This document shows positions 7,405 through 15,125 of a stretch of DNA of 46,068 bases, in pieces. The notes under the pieces are model-generated. The model was not told the DNA's origin. It searched no databases and was given only the letters and a program-made list of their open reading frames with translations. Origin of the DNA: Clostridiales bacterium Firm_07 (GTDB lineage: Bacteria > Bacillota > Clostridia > Oscillospirales > CAG-272); the NCBI GenBank assembly GCA_001604005.1, contig LVAM01000012.1, forward strand, positions 1-46,068. The letters run 5' to 3'. The translations under genes and the position numbers were made by a program. Numbering within the stretch: position 1 is the first letter of the stretch; every line of letters begins with the position of its first letter.

Positions 7405-7480
7405 AAAGCGCCTGCCCGCGCGCTGGATCAACCGCGTAAGCGCTGTTTACCTCCATTTCTTGAAAGGAGCAGACACATGA
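7364..7480 (+). CDS. 38-aa basic peptide, coupled to dUTPase gene
   Basis: A short frame starts at GTG 7364 with AAAGGAGG 9 nt upstream, inside the end of the ORF6C gene, and its TGA overlaps the ATG of the dUTPase gene (ATGA). The peptide is basic with aromatic residues (RVWMVKKRLPARWINRV). The strong ribosome-binding site and the overlap at both ends favour a real small gene, or a coupling device for the next one. Confidence 0.5.
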   Translation: MLKALNNLRVWMVKKRLPARWINRVSAVYLHFLKGADT

Positions 7481-7890
7481 AGATCAAACTTGACCCCGGC
7501 GCGATTGCGCCGACGCGCGCCCACGAAACGGACGCGGGGCTTGACCTGTACGCAAGGGACGGCTGTATCGTGGAAGCCAAGGGCGACGCCATTTTCCATA
7601 CCGGCGTCCACGTCCAGATACCCCACGGGTGCGCCGGATTGCTCGTCAGCAAAAGCGGGCTGAACGTCCGATACGGGAACACCAGCACCGGCCTTATCGA
7701 CGAGGGGTACAGCGGGGAAATCACTGTGAAGCTATACAACCACAGCGGGCGCGATTACGAGGTTAAGGCAGGCGACAAGATCAGCCAGCTTGTGATTATC
7801 CCCGTGAAATACGAGCCGGTGGAGATCGTGGACGAGATCGGCGGCGGTGAACGCGGGGACGCCGGTTTTGGAAGCACAGGGAGATCATAA
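7477..7890 (+). CDS. dut: dUTP diphosphatase (trimeric type)
   Basis: The enzyme hydrolyses dUTP to dUMP and pyrophosphate, keeping uracil out of phage DNA and supplying dTMP precursors. All five conserved motifs are visible in the 137-aa protein: DAGLDLYA (19-26), SKSGL (58-62, normally RSGL), GLIDEGYSGEI (72-82), GDKISQLVI (99-107) and RGDAGFGSTG (126-135). Motif 2 has lysine where most family members have arginine. It lies just upstream of the replication initiator. Confidence 0.92.
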   Translation: MKIKLDPGAIAPTRAHETDAGLDLYARDGCIVEAKGDAIFHTGVHVQIPHGCAGLLVSKSGLNVRYGNTSTGLIDEGYSGEITVKLYNHSGRDYEVKAGDKISQLVIIPVKYEPVEIVDEIGGGERGDAGFGSTGRS

Positions 7891-7911
7891 CCGGCAGAAG
7901 GAGCCAACACC

Positions 7912-8610
7912 ATGAGCCAAGTTAATTTCGTTCAACAAATCAACCTGTTCATGGAATACGCACGCCGAAACAGACTGACAAGCTATGACCGCATTTTCTG
8001 GCTGGGATTGTTCTACTGTGCAAACAGGCTGGCAATGGGAGCCGAAAATCACGAATGGCCCGACGACTTTTTCCAGGTGAGTAATTCCGAGCTTGATGAT
8101 TGGGCTGGTTTGGAGGAACGGGCGATCAGGAACAGCCGGAACCGGCTGAAACAGATCGGATTGATTGATTTTCAGAAAGGGGACGGGAAACGGCATGACC
8201 CCTATTACAAAATCAATTATCTGTCTGTTATCGGGTACAAAATTGTCCCCGGTAGTGTAGGCGATAACCCGCCTATCGGGAGCAAAAACGCCGCCGGTAG
8301 TGTAGGCGGTAGTGTAGGCGATGGTGTAGGCGATGCTGTAAGCGGTCATGCAGGCGACGCGCCCCGTATCGGGAGCAAAAATGCCGCCGGTAATGCAGGC
8401 GATCCCTTATATCCTCCTTCCTCTCCTGGTATGTATATAAATACAAACAGGGGTACGGCAAAAACAGACACAAGCATAGCGGCAGAAGCAAAAAGGAGGA
8501 TGGCAGCGCGCGCGCAGGCGTGCGAAGGGCTGGTTGATCTCAACGGAACCTTTACCGGCACGGAAGGACTGGTGCCCTTACCGTGGGACGATCCGGGGGT
8601 GAGAAGGTGA
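7912..8610 (+). CDS. replication initiator (origin embedded)
   Basis: The 232-aa protein has an N-terminal winged-helix domain (about 1-110: ELDDWAGLEERAIRNSRNRLKQIGLIDF) of the kind found in phage replisome organisers. A Gly/Ser/Val/Asp/Ala-rich linker follows (about 115-165), then a short basic C-terminal part. The linker is low complexity because it is encoded by 12-bp DNA repeats, the arrangement known from lambda O, where origin iterons sit inside the initiator gene. The next gene is a helicase loader, which supports the role. ATG 7912 has GGAG at correct spacing. Confidence 0.75.
   Translation: MSQVNFVQQINLFMEYARRNRLTSYDRIFWLGLFYCANRLAMGAENHEWPDDFFQVSNSELDDWAGLEERAIRNSRNRLKQIGLIDFQKGDGKRHDPYYKINYLSVIGYKIVPGSVGDNPPIGSKNAAGSVGGSVGDGVGDAVSGHAGDAPRIGSKNAAGNAGDPLYPPSSPGMYINTNRGTAKTDTSIAAEAKRRMAARAQACEGLVDLNGTFTGTEGLVPLPWDDPGVRR
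8251..8400 (+). repeat. 12-bp iterons, probable replication origin
   Basis: Five direct 12-bp units run head to tail at 8296-8355 (GGTAGTGTAGGC twice, then GATGGTGTAGGC, GATGCTGTAAGC, GGTCATGCAGGC). Single copies lie at 8251-8262 and 8389-8400. A larger unit, TATCGGGAGCAAAAAYGCCG plus an iteron, occurs at 8274 and again at 8367. The following 8401-8480 is clearly more AT-rich than its surroundings (TATGTATATAAATACAAA) and could be the unwinding element. Confidence 0.72.
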
Positions 8611-9179
8611 CGACGGAGGACGCCAACAAACTGCTGGCCCTGGCGAAAGCCAATTACAGCTACGCCTTTAAGACCATGACCAACCAGGAAAAGCTCATGC
8701 TGGTGCAGAGCTGGGCCTTTGCCTTGCAGGACATCCCCACGGATATTGTGATGCTGGCCTTTATGCAGCTTCTTTCGACGAGCAAGTGGCTTCCTACGGT
8801 GGCGGAAATCCGGGAACAGGCCGGAAAACTGCATCACGAAGCAAGCTCTATGCTGTTTGAAATCCGCAGCGCGGAAGAAATGGACGAGTTTTGCGCACGG
8901 TCAGACGATCCGAGCCTGCGGCGGACGCCGGAGGAACAGGCAAGGATTGACCGGCACCGGGCCACACAACGGGCAGTAGCCGACAACATCCTGGCAAAGA
9001 CCGGGAACCTTGCGCGGGGAGAGCGCGGGAACGAGAACGGATTGACCCTTTCCGCCATGGTGGACAGCGCCGAAAGGCGCGGCGCGCTGGCGGGAGGCGA
9101 CATGATCCGGGGGCTGATGATGCCGCCGGAAGCCTTGCAGGGAGCAGCCTATCGGCTGGAGGAAGGAGAGGACGAATGA
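8607..9179 (+). CDS. helicase loader / inhibitor (G39P-like)
   Basis: The 190-aa protein has an N-terminal region (about 1-75) matching the loader/inhibitor of phage SPP1 helicase (Inhibitor_G39P family): ANKLLALAKANYSYAF, KLMLVQSWAFALQDIPTDIVMLAFMQ, then KWLPTVAEIREQ. Such proteins deliver the host or phage replicative helicase to the initiator-bound origin. No helicase gene is visible in the window, so it probably recruits the host DnaB/C-type helicase. GTG 8607 overlaps the initiator stop (GTGA), giving tight coupling. Confidence 0.82.
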   Translation: MTTEDANKLLALAKANYSYAFKTMTNQEKLMLVQSWAFALQDIPTDIVMLAFMQLLSTSKWLPTVAEIREQAGKLHHEASSMLFEIRSAEEMDEFCARSDDPSLRRTPEEQARIDRHRATQRAVADNILAKTGNLARGERGNENGLTLSAMVDSAERRGALAGGDMIRGLMMPPEALQGAAYRLEEGEDE

Positions 9180-9574
9180 ACCGATTGACGATTATCGGGA
9201 ACCTGACGCACAACCCGGAAAGCCGCGTGGCGAACACGCAGAACGGCGCGAAAACCGTATGCAATTTCACGGTGGCAGTCAACCGCGTTGTGCGGGGCCA
9301 GAAGATCACCGAGTATTTCCGGGTGAGTTGCTGGGAAAAGCAGGCAGACAACGCCATGAAGTATCTGGCGAAGGGCCGCAAGGTGGCCGTGACCGGCCCC
9401 GTTACGGGGCGGGCCTACATGGGCAGCGACGGGCAGCCGAAGGTGAGCCTTGAAATCCAGCGCCCGGAGGAAATCGAATACCTGTCCGGGAAGCCGGAGG
9501 GCGGACAGGAAGCGGAAGCCGCGCCGCCGGACGACGGCTATATGCCGGTTGACGACGGGGACACACCATTTTGA
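9176..9574 (+). CDS. ssb: single-stranded DNA-binding protein
   Basis: A 132-aa OB-fold SSB. The start MNRLTIIGNLTHNPE, the middle VCNFTVAVNR and EYFRVSCWEKQADNAMKYLAKG are diagnostic. The acidic tail ends DDGDTPF, the tip that recruits partner proteins. It coats single-stranded DNA during phage replication and recombination. ATGA overlap with the helicase-loader gene. Confidence 0.96.
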   Translation: MNRLTIIGNLTHNPESRVANTQNGAKTVCNFTVAVNRVVRGQKITEYFRVSCWEKQADNAMKYLAKGRKVAVTGPVTGRAYMGSDGQPKVSLEIQRPEEIEYLSGKPEGGQEAEAAPPDDGYMPVDDGDTPF

Positions 9575-9591
9575 CGAAAGGAGCCAACACC

Positions 9592-9996
9592 ATGCTTGAA
9601 TTTTGCGAGAAGAAGCAGACGCGGGCGCGGAAACGCCACAGGTGCCACATCTGCGGGAAAGCAATCTTGCCCGGTTGCGAGTACATCCACGAAAAGCAGA
9701 AGTACGACGGGGAATTTAACGACCTAAAGCGCCATCTGCATTGCGACGCGATCCTGGACGCCTATCTGGACGTGAGCAGCGAAAGCGAGTATTCGGACGA
9801 TGAAGTGCAGGAATTTGTTTCGGACATCTGCGGGGAGCTGTTCGCCAAATGGCAATGCACCGAGGAGGACTTTTACGAAAAGTGCGACAAGGAACGGTGC
9901 TTTGAGTGCCCGCTTGTGTTCAAACGTCTGCTGAATCCTTCCATGCTGGCGGCGATGGAAGCGGACGTAAAGGCAAACGAGGAGGGCGTAAAATGA
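9592..9996 (+). CDS. zinc-binding protein, unknown
   Basis: A 134-aa protein with an N-terminal CHICGKAILPGCEY motif followed by HLHCDAILDAY, a likely treble-clef/zinc-ribbon arrangement, and a later CDKERCFECP cluster. Function unknown. ATG 9592 follows the recurring leader AAAGGAGCCAACACC; an in-frame TTG at 9571 overlapping the SSB stop is less likely. Confidence 0.7.
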   Translation: MLEFCEKKQTRARKRHRCHICGKAILPGCEYIHEKQKYDGEFNDLKRHLHCDAILDAYLDVSSESEYSDDEVQEFVSDICGELFAKWQCTEEDFYEKCDKERCFECPLVFKRLLNPSMLAAMEADVKANEEGVK

Positions 9997-10493
9997 AGTG
10001 CAACAGGTGTCCATATTTGCCGGAGCGAAGCGAGGCGGGAGATTACCCGGATTGCCCTGCGCCGGAAGAAAAGTGGACGACGTGGAAGGACGGAGAGGAC
10101 GGATGCACGCTGACCCGGCGGCAGCTTGACAAAATGAACGAGGAATACAGCGATTACCTGGGCAACATGGGCGACGACATGGGAATCCAGTTGGATTTCA
10201 ACAATAAGGGCTGGGAAATGGAAAAGGCCCTTGACGATATGCGGCACATGATCGGTCTGGATATGCTGAAACACAAACCGTACAAGCGTCACGGGAAGCT
10301 GTTTTATAAGCCATACCGCAATCGCTGGGCCGGATTCAACAAGTATTTGGACTATATGAGCGGGGGGCTTGGCCTTGTGGAGAAGCAGGAGCCGAAATTG
10401 TTAGGCGGGATGCCGTATTACTACCTGACGCGCAGGGGGCTTGACTTCCTGGGGCGGCATATTGGCGTAACGATCCACAACGAGGAGGATTAA
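9993..10493 (+). CDS. hypothetical protein with Cys motif and winged-helix-like end
   Basis: The 166-aa protein begins CNRCPYLPERSEAGDYPDC, a possible metal site, and ends with LGGMPYYYLTRRGLDFLGRHIG, a pattern seen at the end of winged-helix domains. ATG 9993 overlaps the previous gene and has GGAGGG upstream. No family recognised. Confidence 0.65.
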   Translation: MKCNRCPYLPERSEAGDYPDCPAPEEKWTTWKDGEDGCTLTRRQLDKMNEEYSDYLGNMGDDMGIQLDFNNKGWEMEKALDDMRHMIGLDMLKHKPYKRHGKLFYKPYRNRWAGFNKYLDYMSGGLGLVEKQEPKLLGGMPYYYLTRRGLDFLGRHIGVTIHNEED

Positions 10494-10495
10494 CC

Positions 10496-11245
10496 GTGGG
10501 ACAGAAAACGAAAATCGACTGGTGCGATAGCTCCTGGAATCCGATTACCGGCTGTCTGCATGGGTGCCCTTACTGCTATGCGCGGGGCATGGCGCGGCGC
10601 TTCGGCGGGAAGATCATCACCGGGCACGACCACCTGTATATCCTGGACGAACCGGCGCGGCGGGCGGATGGCACGATCAACCCATATCCTTACGGATTCG
10701 ACCCGACATATCACAAATACCGGCTTACCATCCCGCAGGAATGGAAGAAACCGCAGACCATATTTGTGTGCAGTATGGCGGATATGTTCGGGGATTGGGT
10801 GCCGGAGGACTGGATCGACCAGATTTTCACGGCTTGCCTTGCCGCGCCGCAACATCGGTATCTGTTCCTGACGAAGAACGGGAAGCGATACATGGAACTG
10901 GCGAAGAACGGCGTGCTTGTGGACAGGGAAAACTTCTGGTACGGATGCAGCGTGACACGCCCGGAGGAACCTTTCTTTTTCAGCGACAGATACAAGACCT
11001 TTGCCAGCATCGAGCCGATCCTTGAGCCTTTCGATTGGGTGCCAGGGCTGAATCATATCGAACTGCCGGACTGGATCATCACCGGCGCGGAAACCGGCAA
11101 CCGAAAAGGCAAGGTGAAGCCGGAAAGGGACTGGCTGGACGGGATTATCAACGGATGCGCGGAGCATCATATCCCGCTGTTTATGAAGGAAAGCCTGCGG
11201 GAGCTGACGGGCAGCGACTTCAAGCAGGAATTTCCCTGGGACTGA
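10496..11245 (+). CDS. DUF5131 (phage Gp37/Gp68) family protein
   Basis: The 249-aa protein has the family's defining start: KIDWCDSSWNPITGCLHGCPYCYA, with a CxxGCxYC triad like that of radical-SAM enzymes. ITGAETG and a region on guide residues FVCSMADMFGDWVP follow. Family members are common in phages and have no established reaction; the cysteine triad suggests an Fe-S cluster. Starts at GTG 10496 with GAGGA upstream. Confidence 0.85.
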   Translation: MGQKTKIDWCDSSWNPITGCLHGCPYCYARGMARRFGGKIITGHDHLYILDEPARRADGTINPYPYGFDPTYHKYRLTIPQEWKKPQTIFVCSMADMFGDWVPEDWIDQIFTACLAAPQHRYLFLTKNGKRYMELAKNGVLVDRENFWYGCSVTRPEEPFFFSDRYKTFASIEPILEPFDWVPGLNHIELPDWIITGAETGNRKGKVKPERDWLDGIINGCAEHHIPLFMKESLRELTGSDFKQEFPWD

Positions 11246-11260
11246 AAGGAGGCCAACACC

Positions 11261-11659
11261 ATGCCGAACAGGGCGCAGAGGCGCGCCATGATGCGCAATC
11301 AGACAGAAAAAAACAAGGCGCTGATTGCGGATTATACCAAACAGCAACGGATCGCCGGACTTATACAGAACGGGATCACGCAGAAAGACCTTGAGGATGA
11401 ATACGAAAAGGGGCGGCAGGCTGGATTTAAGCAGGCGGCGGAGCCGATCATCAAGTGCTGCTACGCAGGGATCATCCTTGCCCTGCATGATGAATTTGGC
11501 TTTGGGGAAAACCGCGCCTACCGCGCAATCAAGGCCGTGGACGAGAAGATCATTTGGGCGCTGAACCATTCGGAGCTATGCGACGAAGTGCTGGAAAAGA
11601 CGGGGCTTGAGCTGATGCTTGATGAACCGTTTGACCGGGTACAGAAGAAAGAAAAATAA
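11261..11659 (+). CDS. hypothetical helical protein
   Basis: 132 aa, predicted largely helical: a basic N-terminus (NRAQRRAMMRNQTEKN), a central KQAAEPIIKCCYAGIILALHD segment, and a C-terminus rich in Glu and Asp. Begins after the recurring leader AAAGGAGGCCAACACC. Not recognised. Confidence 0.7.
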   Translation: MPNRAQRRAMMRNQTEKNKALIADYTKQQRIAGLIQNGITQKDLEDEYEKGRQAGFKQAAEPIIKCCYAGIILALHDEFGFGENRAYRAIKAVDEKIIWALNHSELCDEVLEKTGLELMLDEPFDRVQKKEK

Positions 11660-11672
11660 GGAGGCCAACACC

Positions 11673-12074
11673 ATGAGTAGAGGATTTGAGCCGGTTTGTA
11701 CCAACGAGGAAGCAAGGGCCTATTTCAAAAACAAGGGCCTGACCTATGACGACATCAAGGAGGGCGACATCGGGGCGCTTATGATCCTGCTTGGGCAGGA
11801 ATACAAGAAAAGCAACGACGCCGGGGAAACGTCGGTCAACACCATGTACCTGTCGAAAAAGGTTGACGCGAAGTACAAGGGCGACGGAAGCATTATCAAA
11901 TGTTTTCTGTACACCAACAGCCATTACTTCACCAGGCGGGAGTGCATCAGTTTCAACGAGGACGGCTTTATCGGATTCGCCGGATGGGCGGACGACGGGA
12001 ACACCAACCCCATCAAACGAGCTTTCATGCGGTGGTGCGACGCGCTGGCCGAAGGGAAACGCGATACCGTATGA
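11673..12074 (+). CDS. hypothetical protein
   Basis: 133 aa. Helical N-terminal third, then an alternating beta-rich section (TMYLSKKVDAKY..SIIKCFLYTNSHYFTRRECISF) and GFAGWADDGN near the end. ATG 11673 follows AAGGAGGCCAACACC. Overlaps the next gene by 4 bp. No family recognised. Confidence 0.7.
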   Translation: MSRGFEPVCTNEEARAYFKNKGLTYDDIKEGDIGALMILLGQEYKKSNDAGETSVNTMYLSKKVDAKYKGDGSIIKCFLYTNSHYFTRRECISFNEDGFIGFAGWADDGNTNPIKRAFMRWCDALAEGKRDTV

Positions 12075-12283
12075 GCGCGAAGCCAACACCCGACGAATTG
12101 CTGGTAGCAATCCACAAGCATTGTTTGGAGTGCAGCGGCGGCAGCCGGAAGGAGGTACAGAATTGCAGGATCAAGGGATGCAACCTGTACAAATACCGGC
12201 AGGAACCGACAAGGCAGCGGGAAAAGCCGCCGAAAGGACAGATAACACTATTCGACCTGGTGAAGCTCAAGGAGGCACAATGA
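12071..12283 (+). CDS. small zinc-finger-like phage protein
   Basis: 70 aa with HCLECSGGSRKEVQNC followed by KGCNLYKYR: four cysteines in a C-x2-C-x10-C-x5-C layout often seen in small phage proteins. Probably binds zinc; function unknown. ATGA overlaps join it to both neighbours. Confidence 0.75.
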   Translation: MSAKPTPDELLVAIHKHCLECSGGSRKEVQNCRIKGCNLYKYRQEPTRQREKPPKGQITLFDLVKLKEAQ

Positions 12284-12720
12284 TGGAATACGAGCTATAC
12301 AATCCAAGCGACCCATACACCTTTATCGCGGCAGACAGGGAGGTTGCGGCGCTGGCGGTTGGGCATTTGAGCCTTGCATTTGGGGCAGGGACAAAGGACG
12401 AAGCGGAGGAAAACATGGTGCCCATCTTCCTTTTCGGCGGATTTGACGAATGGTATCAAGAAGAATTTGGCAGGACGCCGACGGAGGGCCTGGAAGCGAG
12501 GAAAAAGGAAGTGGGCGAAGCCCTGGCCTCCTTTATGCTGGGCCATTTCGAGGACAGGGCAAGATATAACGCCGCGCTGGCGGCAATCGACGACCCGGCA
12601 AAGCTGGAGGATTTCAAGGCCAAATGGCAGGACGGGAGATCAAGCCTTAACAACATCGGCGGCGTGGCGCACAGCATCGGAAAGAAACTGCTCGCGGCGG
12701 CGGGAAGGACGGAACAATGA
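12283..12720 (+). CDS. hypothetical protein upstream of the methyltransferase
   Basis: 145 aa, mostly helical and acidic (DKSDPYTF-type start, LAVGHLSLAFGAGT, then GEALASFMLGHFEDRARYNAAL). GGAGG lies 7 nt before ATG 12283; an ATG one codon upstream (12280) is also possible. Coupled by overlap to the methyltransferase gene. Confidence 0.68.
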   Translation: MEYELYNPSDPYTFIAADREVAALAVGHLSLAFGAGTKDEAEENMVPIFLFGGFDEWYQEEFGRTPTEGLEARKKEVGEALASFMLGHFEDRARYNAALAAIDDPAKLEDFKAKWQDGRSSLNNIGGVAHSIGKKLLAAAGRTEQ

Positions 12721-14468
12721 ACAGCACAAGGGAAATCGTCGTGGACAACTTCGCCGGAGGCGGCGGGGCCAGCACCGGCATTGAAATAGCGATGGGCCGG
12801 AGCGTGGACGTGGCAATCAATCACGATCCGGCGGCCATCGCCATGCACCGGGCCAACCACCCGGACAGCAAACACTACACGGAAGATATTTGGATGGTCG
12901 ATCCCGTGGAAGCCTGCGAGGGAAAGCCCGTTGGTCTGGCGTGGTTTTCGCCGGATTGCAAGCACTTTTCCAAAGCGAAGGGAGGAAAGCCGGTCAGCAA
13001 GCACATTCGGGGCCTTTCCTGGGTGATCCTGCGCTGGGCTATGACGGTGCGCCCCCGTGTGATTATGATGGAAAACGTGGAGGAAATACAGACCTGGGGG
13101 CCGCTGATGAAGCGGAAGGACGGCAAGACTATTCCAGACCCCGCACGGGCGGGCGAAACCTTCCGGGGCTTTATCTCCATGCTGACAACCGGCATATCGC
13201 TGGATCATCCCGCATACCGGGAAGCCTGCGACTTCTTGAAGCCGAACACACAGGAAGCGCTCAAGCTGGCGCTGGGTCTGGGCTATCGCGTCGAACACCG
13301 GGAGCTGCGCGCCTGCGACTATGGCGCTCCGACCATCCGCAAACGGTTTTTCCTGATCGCGCGCTGCGACGGGAAGCCGATCACCTGGCCGAAGCCAACC
13401 CACGGCGACCCGGAAAGCATAGAGGTAAACGCCGGACTGAAAAAGCCGTGGAAGCCGGTTGCGGACGTGCTGGACTTCTCCCTGCCCTGCCCGTCCATCT
13501 TTGCCACGTCGGAAGAAATATGGGACGAATACCACATCCGTGCGGTGCGGCCCCTGGCGGACGCAACCATGCGCAGGATCGCGCGGGGCATCCAAAAGTT
13601 TGTTATTGAAAATCCGCGACCGTTTATTGTTCAAGTGAACCATAAGGGTGACGGCTTCCGTGGGCAAGAAATAGAGGAGCCGCTTGACACAATCACAGCG
13701 AAGCACGGCACGGGAATTGTTGAGCCTATCATAGCGCCTGTTGAGGTGCGGAACAATCAAGGCTCCGGCGGGAACGATGTGCGGGAACCGCTACGGACGA
13801 TCACCACGGGCGGGCACCACATGCTTGTCGCGCCGAGCCTGATCCAATACCACGACGAACAAGGCGGCGGGGCACGCGGGCAGGAAGTGGACGATCCCCT
13901 CATGACCGTGGACGCCAGCAACCGCTACGGGCTGGTATCGACCTTCATCAGCAAGTATTACGGCGGGGATAACGTGGCAAGCGGGGCGGACAAGCCCCTG
14001 CCGACGGTAACGGCCATTGACCATAACGCGGTGTGCGCCGTGGCCGTGACGCAATTCAACAACCATTGCGACGGGCAGCCGGTGGATAAACCGCTGAACA
14101 CCATGACGGCACAAACAAACCATTTCGGAGAAGTCTGCGCGTTCCTGGTGAAGTATTACGGGAACGGCGACAACTCCGTGCCATGCGACAAACCGGCCCC
14201 GACGGTGACAGCAAAGGACAGAATGGGCCTTGTGACCGTGAAGGGACAGGATTACCAGATCGTCGATATTGGCCTGCGGATGCTGACGCCGAGGGAGCTT
14301 TTCAACGCCCAGGGCTTCCCGAAGGATTATATCATCGACGTGGACGCGGACGGCAAGCCCTATCCGAAATCCGAACAGGTGGCGCGCTGCGGGAACGCGG
14401 AATGCCCGCCGATCCCGACGGCGCTTGTGCGAGCGAATCTGCCAGAGCTTTGCAAGGGGGTGGCGTGA
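12717..14468 (+). CDS. C5 DNA cytosine methyltransferase
   Basis: A 583-aa SAM-dependent enzyme that methylates cytosine at carbon 5. Seen: motif I FAGGGGASTG (12-21), motif IV FSPDCKHFS with catalytic Cys81 (PDC rather than the usual PCQ), motif VI MENVEE (118-123), motif VIII DYGAPTIRKRFFLIAR (201-216), and C-terminal motifs RMLTPRELFNAQGFP and RCGNAECPP. Between these lie six modules of about 33-36 residues ending in [DEK]P(L/A)xTxTA-type sequences (for example EPLDTITA, KPLPTVTA, KPAPTVTA). It likely protects phage DNA from restriction. Recognition sequence unknown. Confidence 0.93.
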   Translation: MNSTREIVVDNFAGGGGASTGIEIAMGRSVDVAINHDPAAIAMHRANHPDSKHYTEDIWMVDPVEACEGKPVGLAWFSPDCKHFSKAKGGKPVSKHIRGLSWVILRWAMTVRPRVIMMENVEEIQTWGPLMKRKDGKTIPDPARAGETFRGFISMLTTGISLDHPAYREACDFLKPNTQEALKLALGLGYRVEHRELRACDYGAPTIRKRFFLIARCDGKPITWPKPTHGDPESIEVNAGLKKPWKPVADVLDFSLPCPSIFATSEEIWDEYHIRAVRPLADATMRRIARGIQKFVIENPRPFIVQVNHKGDGFRGQEIEEPLDTITAKHGTGIVEPIIAPVEVRNNQGSGGNDVREPLRTITTGGHHMLVAPSLIQYHDEQGGGARGQEVDDPLMTVDASNRYGLVSTFISKYYGGDNVASGADKPLPTVTAIDHNAVCAVAVTQFNNHCDGQPVDKPLNTMTAQTNHFGEVCAFLVKYYGNGDNSVPCDKPAPTVTAKDRMGLVTVKGQDYQIVDIGLRMLTPRELFNAQGFPKDYIIDVDADGKPYPKSEQVARCGNAECPPIPTALVRANLPELCKGVA

Positions 14469-14469
14469 C

Positions 14470-14721
14470 ATGGCAAAGATTTACTGCGCTGATGTCGGGT
14501 GCTGCTTCAACAACGAGAAGGGCGTATGCACAGCGAAGAAGGTTGCCCTGTCCTGGTATAGCGTTATGACAGTATGGGAAGGACGACAAGAGTTTAACAG
14601 GTGCAAAACGCGGCAGACGAGCAAAGAACAGCGGGAACTTGAAAAACGGATGGAGGAGTTTGTGCGTGAAAGCAGGAACCAGGAAACGGTTATCGCAGAA
14701 GGAACGGAAAGCGGTCTATGA
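14470..14721 (+). CDS. small Cys-rich protein, unknown
   Basis: 83 aa. The N-terminus has CADVGCCFNNEKGVC, which resembles small phage proteins with a DUF1540-like cysteine motif, followed by a charged helix. ATG 14470 lies one base past the methyltransferase stop; AGGGGG is about 10 nt upstream. Its 3' end overlaps the HNH gene. Confidence 0.65.
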   Translation: MAKIYCADVGCCFNNEKGVCTAKKVALSWYSVMTVWEGRQEFNRCKTRQTSKEQRELEKRMEEFVRESRNQETVIAEGTESGL

Positions 14722-15121
14722 ATTGTGCGACGGGCATTGCGCCTACTGCGGGAAGGAAATCACCATCAGGGAAATGCAAGTGGATCATTACCTTTCCTTT
14801 GAATTTGGATTTGCCATCGCCCAGGGCAAGGGAGAGATTGACAGCATGGACAATTATCTTCCGGCCTGCCGAAGCTGCAATTATCGAAAAAGCGGAGGGC
14901 ACATAGAGAGCTTCCGCCGAAGCGTGACAGCCCTGCATGACGTTCTGATGCGCGACAGCGTAACATATCGGGATGCTGTTCGTTTTGGACAGGTTACACC
15001 GTCGCAACACGTCCAGCAATTCTATTATGAAAAAATCGGCGCAACGATCCCGGCAATGAAGTGGGACGAGGATTTTAGAAAGATGATGCACGACGCCTAT
15101 TTCAAAGTGGTGGAGGAATAA
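14666..15121 (+). CDS. HNH endonuclease
   Basis: 151 aa with a clear HNH core: CAYCGK, then MQVDHYLSF, then NYLPACRSCNYRKSG. The paired CxxC motifs bind structural zinc, and Asp-His plus Asn form the metal-dependent nuclease site. It is far from the terminase, so it may be a free-standing homing-type nuclease or a host-DNA degrading enzyme rather than a packaging cofactor. GTG 14666 has GGAGG 9 nt upstream. Confidence 0.85.
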   Translation: MKAGTRKRLSQKERKAVYELCDGHCAYCGKEITIREMQVDHYLSFEFGFAIAQGKGEIDSMDNYLPACRSCNYRKSGGHIESFRRSVTALHDVLMRDSVTYRDAVRFGQVTPSQHVQQFYYEKIGATIPAMKWDEDFRKMMHDAYFKVVEE

Positions 15122-15125
15122 GGCT

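Noticed and set aside
8251-8400. The repeats inside the initiator gene as a CRISPR array
   Set aside because: Units of 12 bp without unique spacers, inside a coding frame; they fit iterons.
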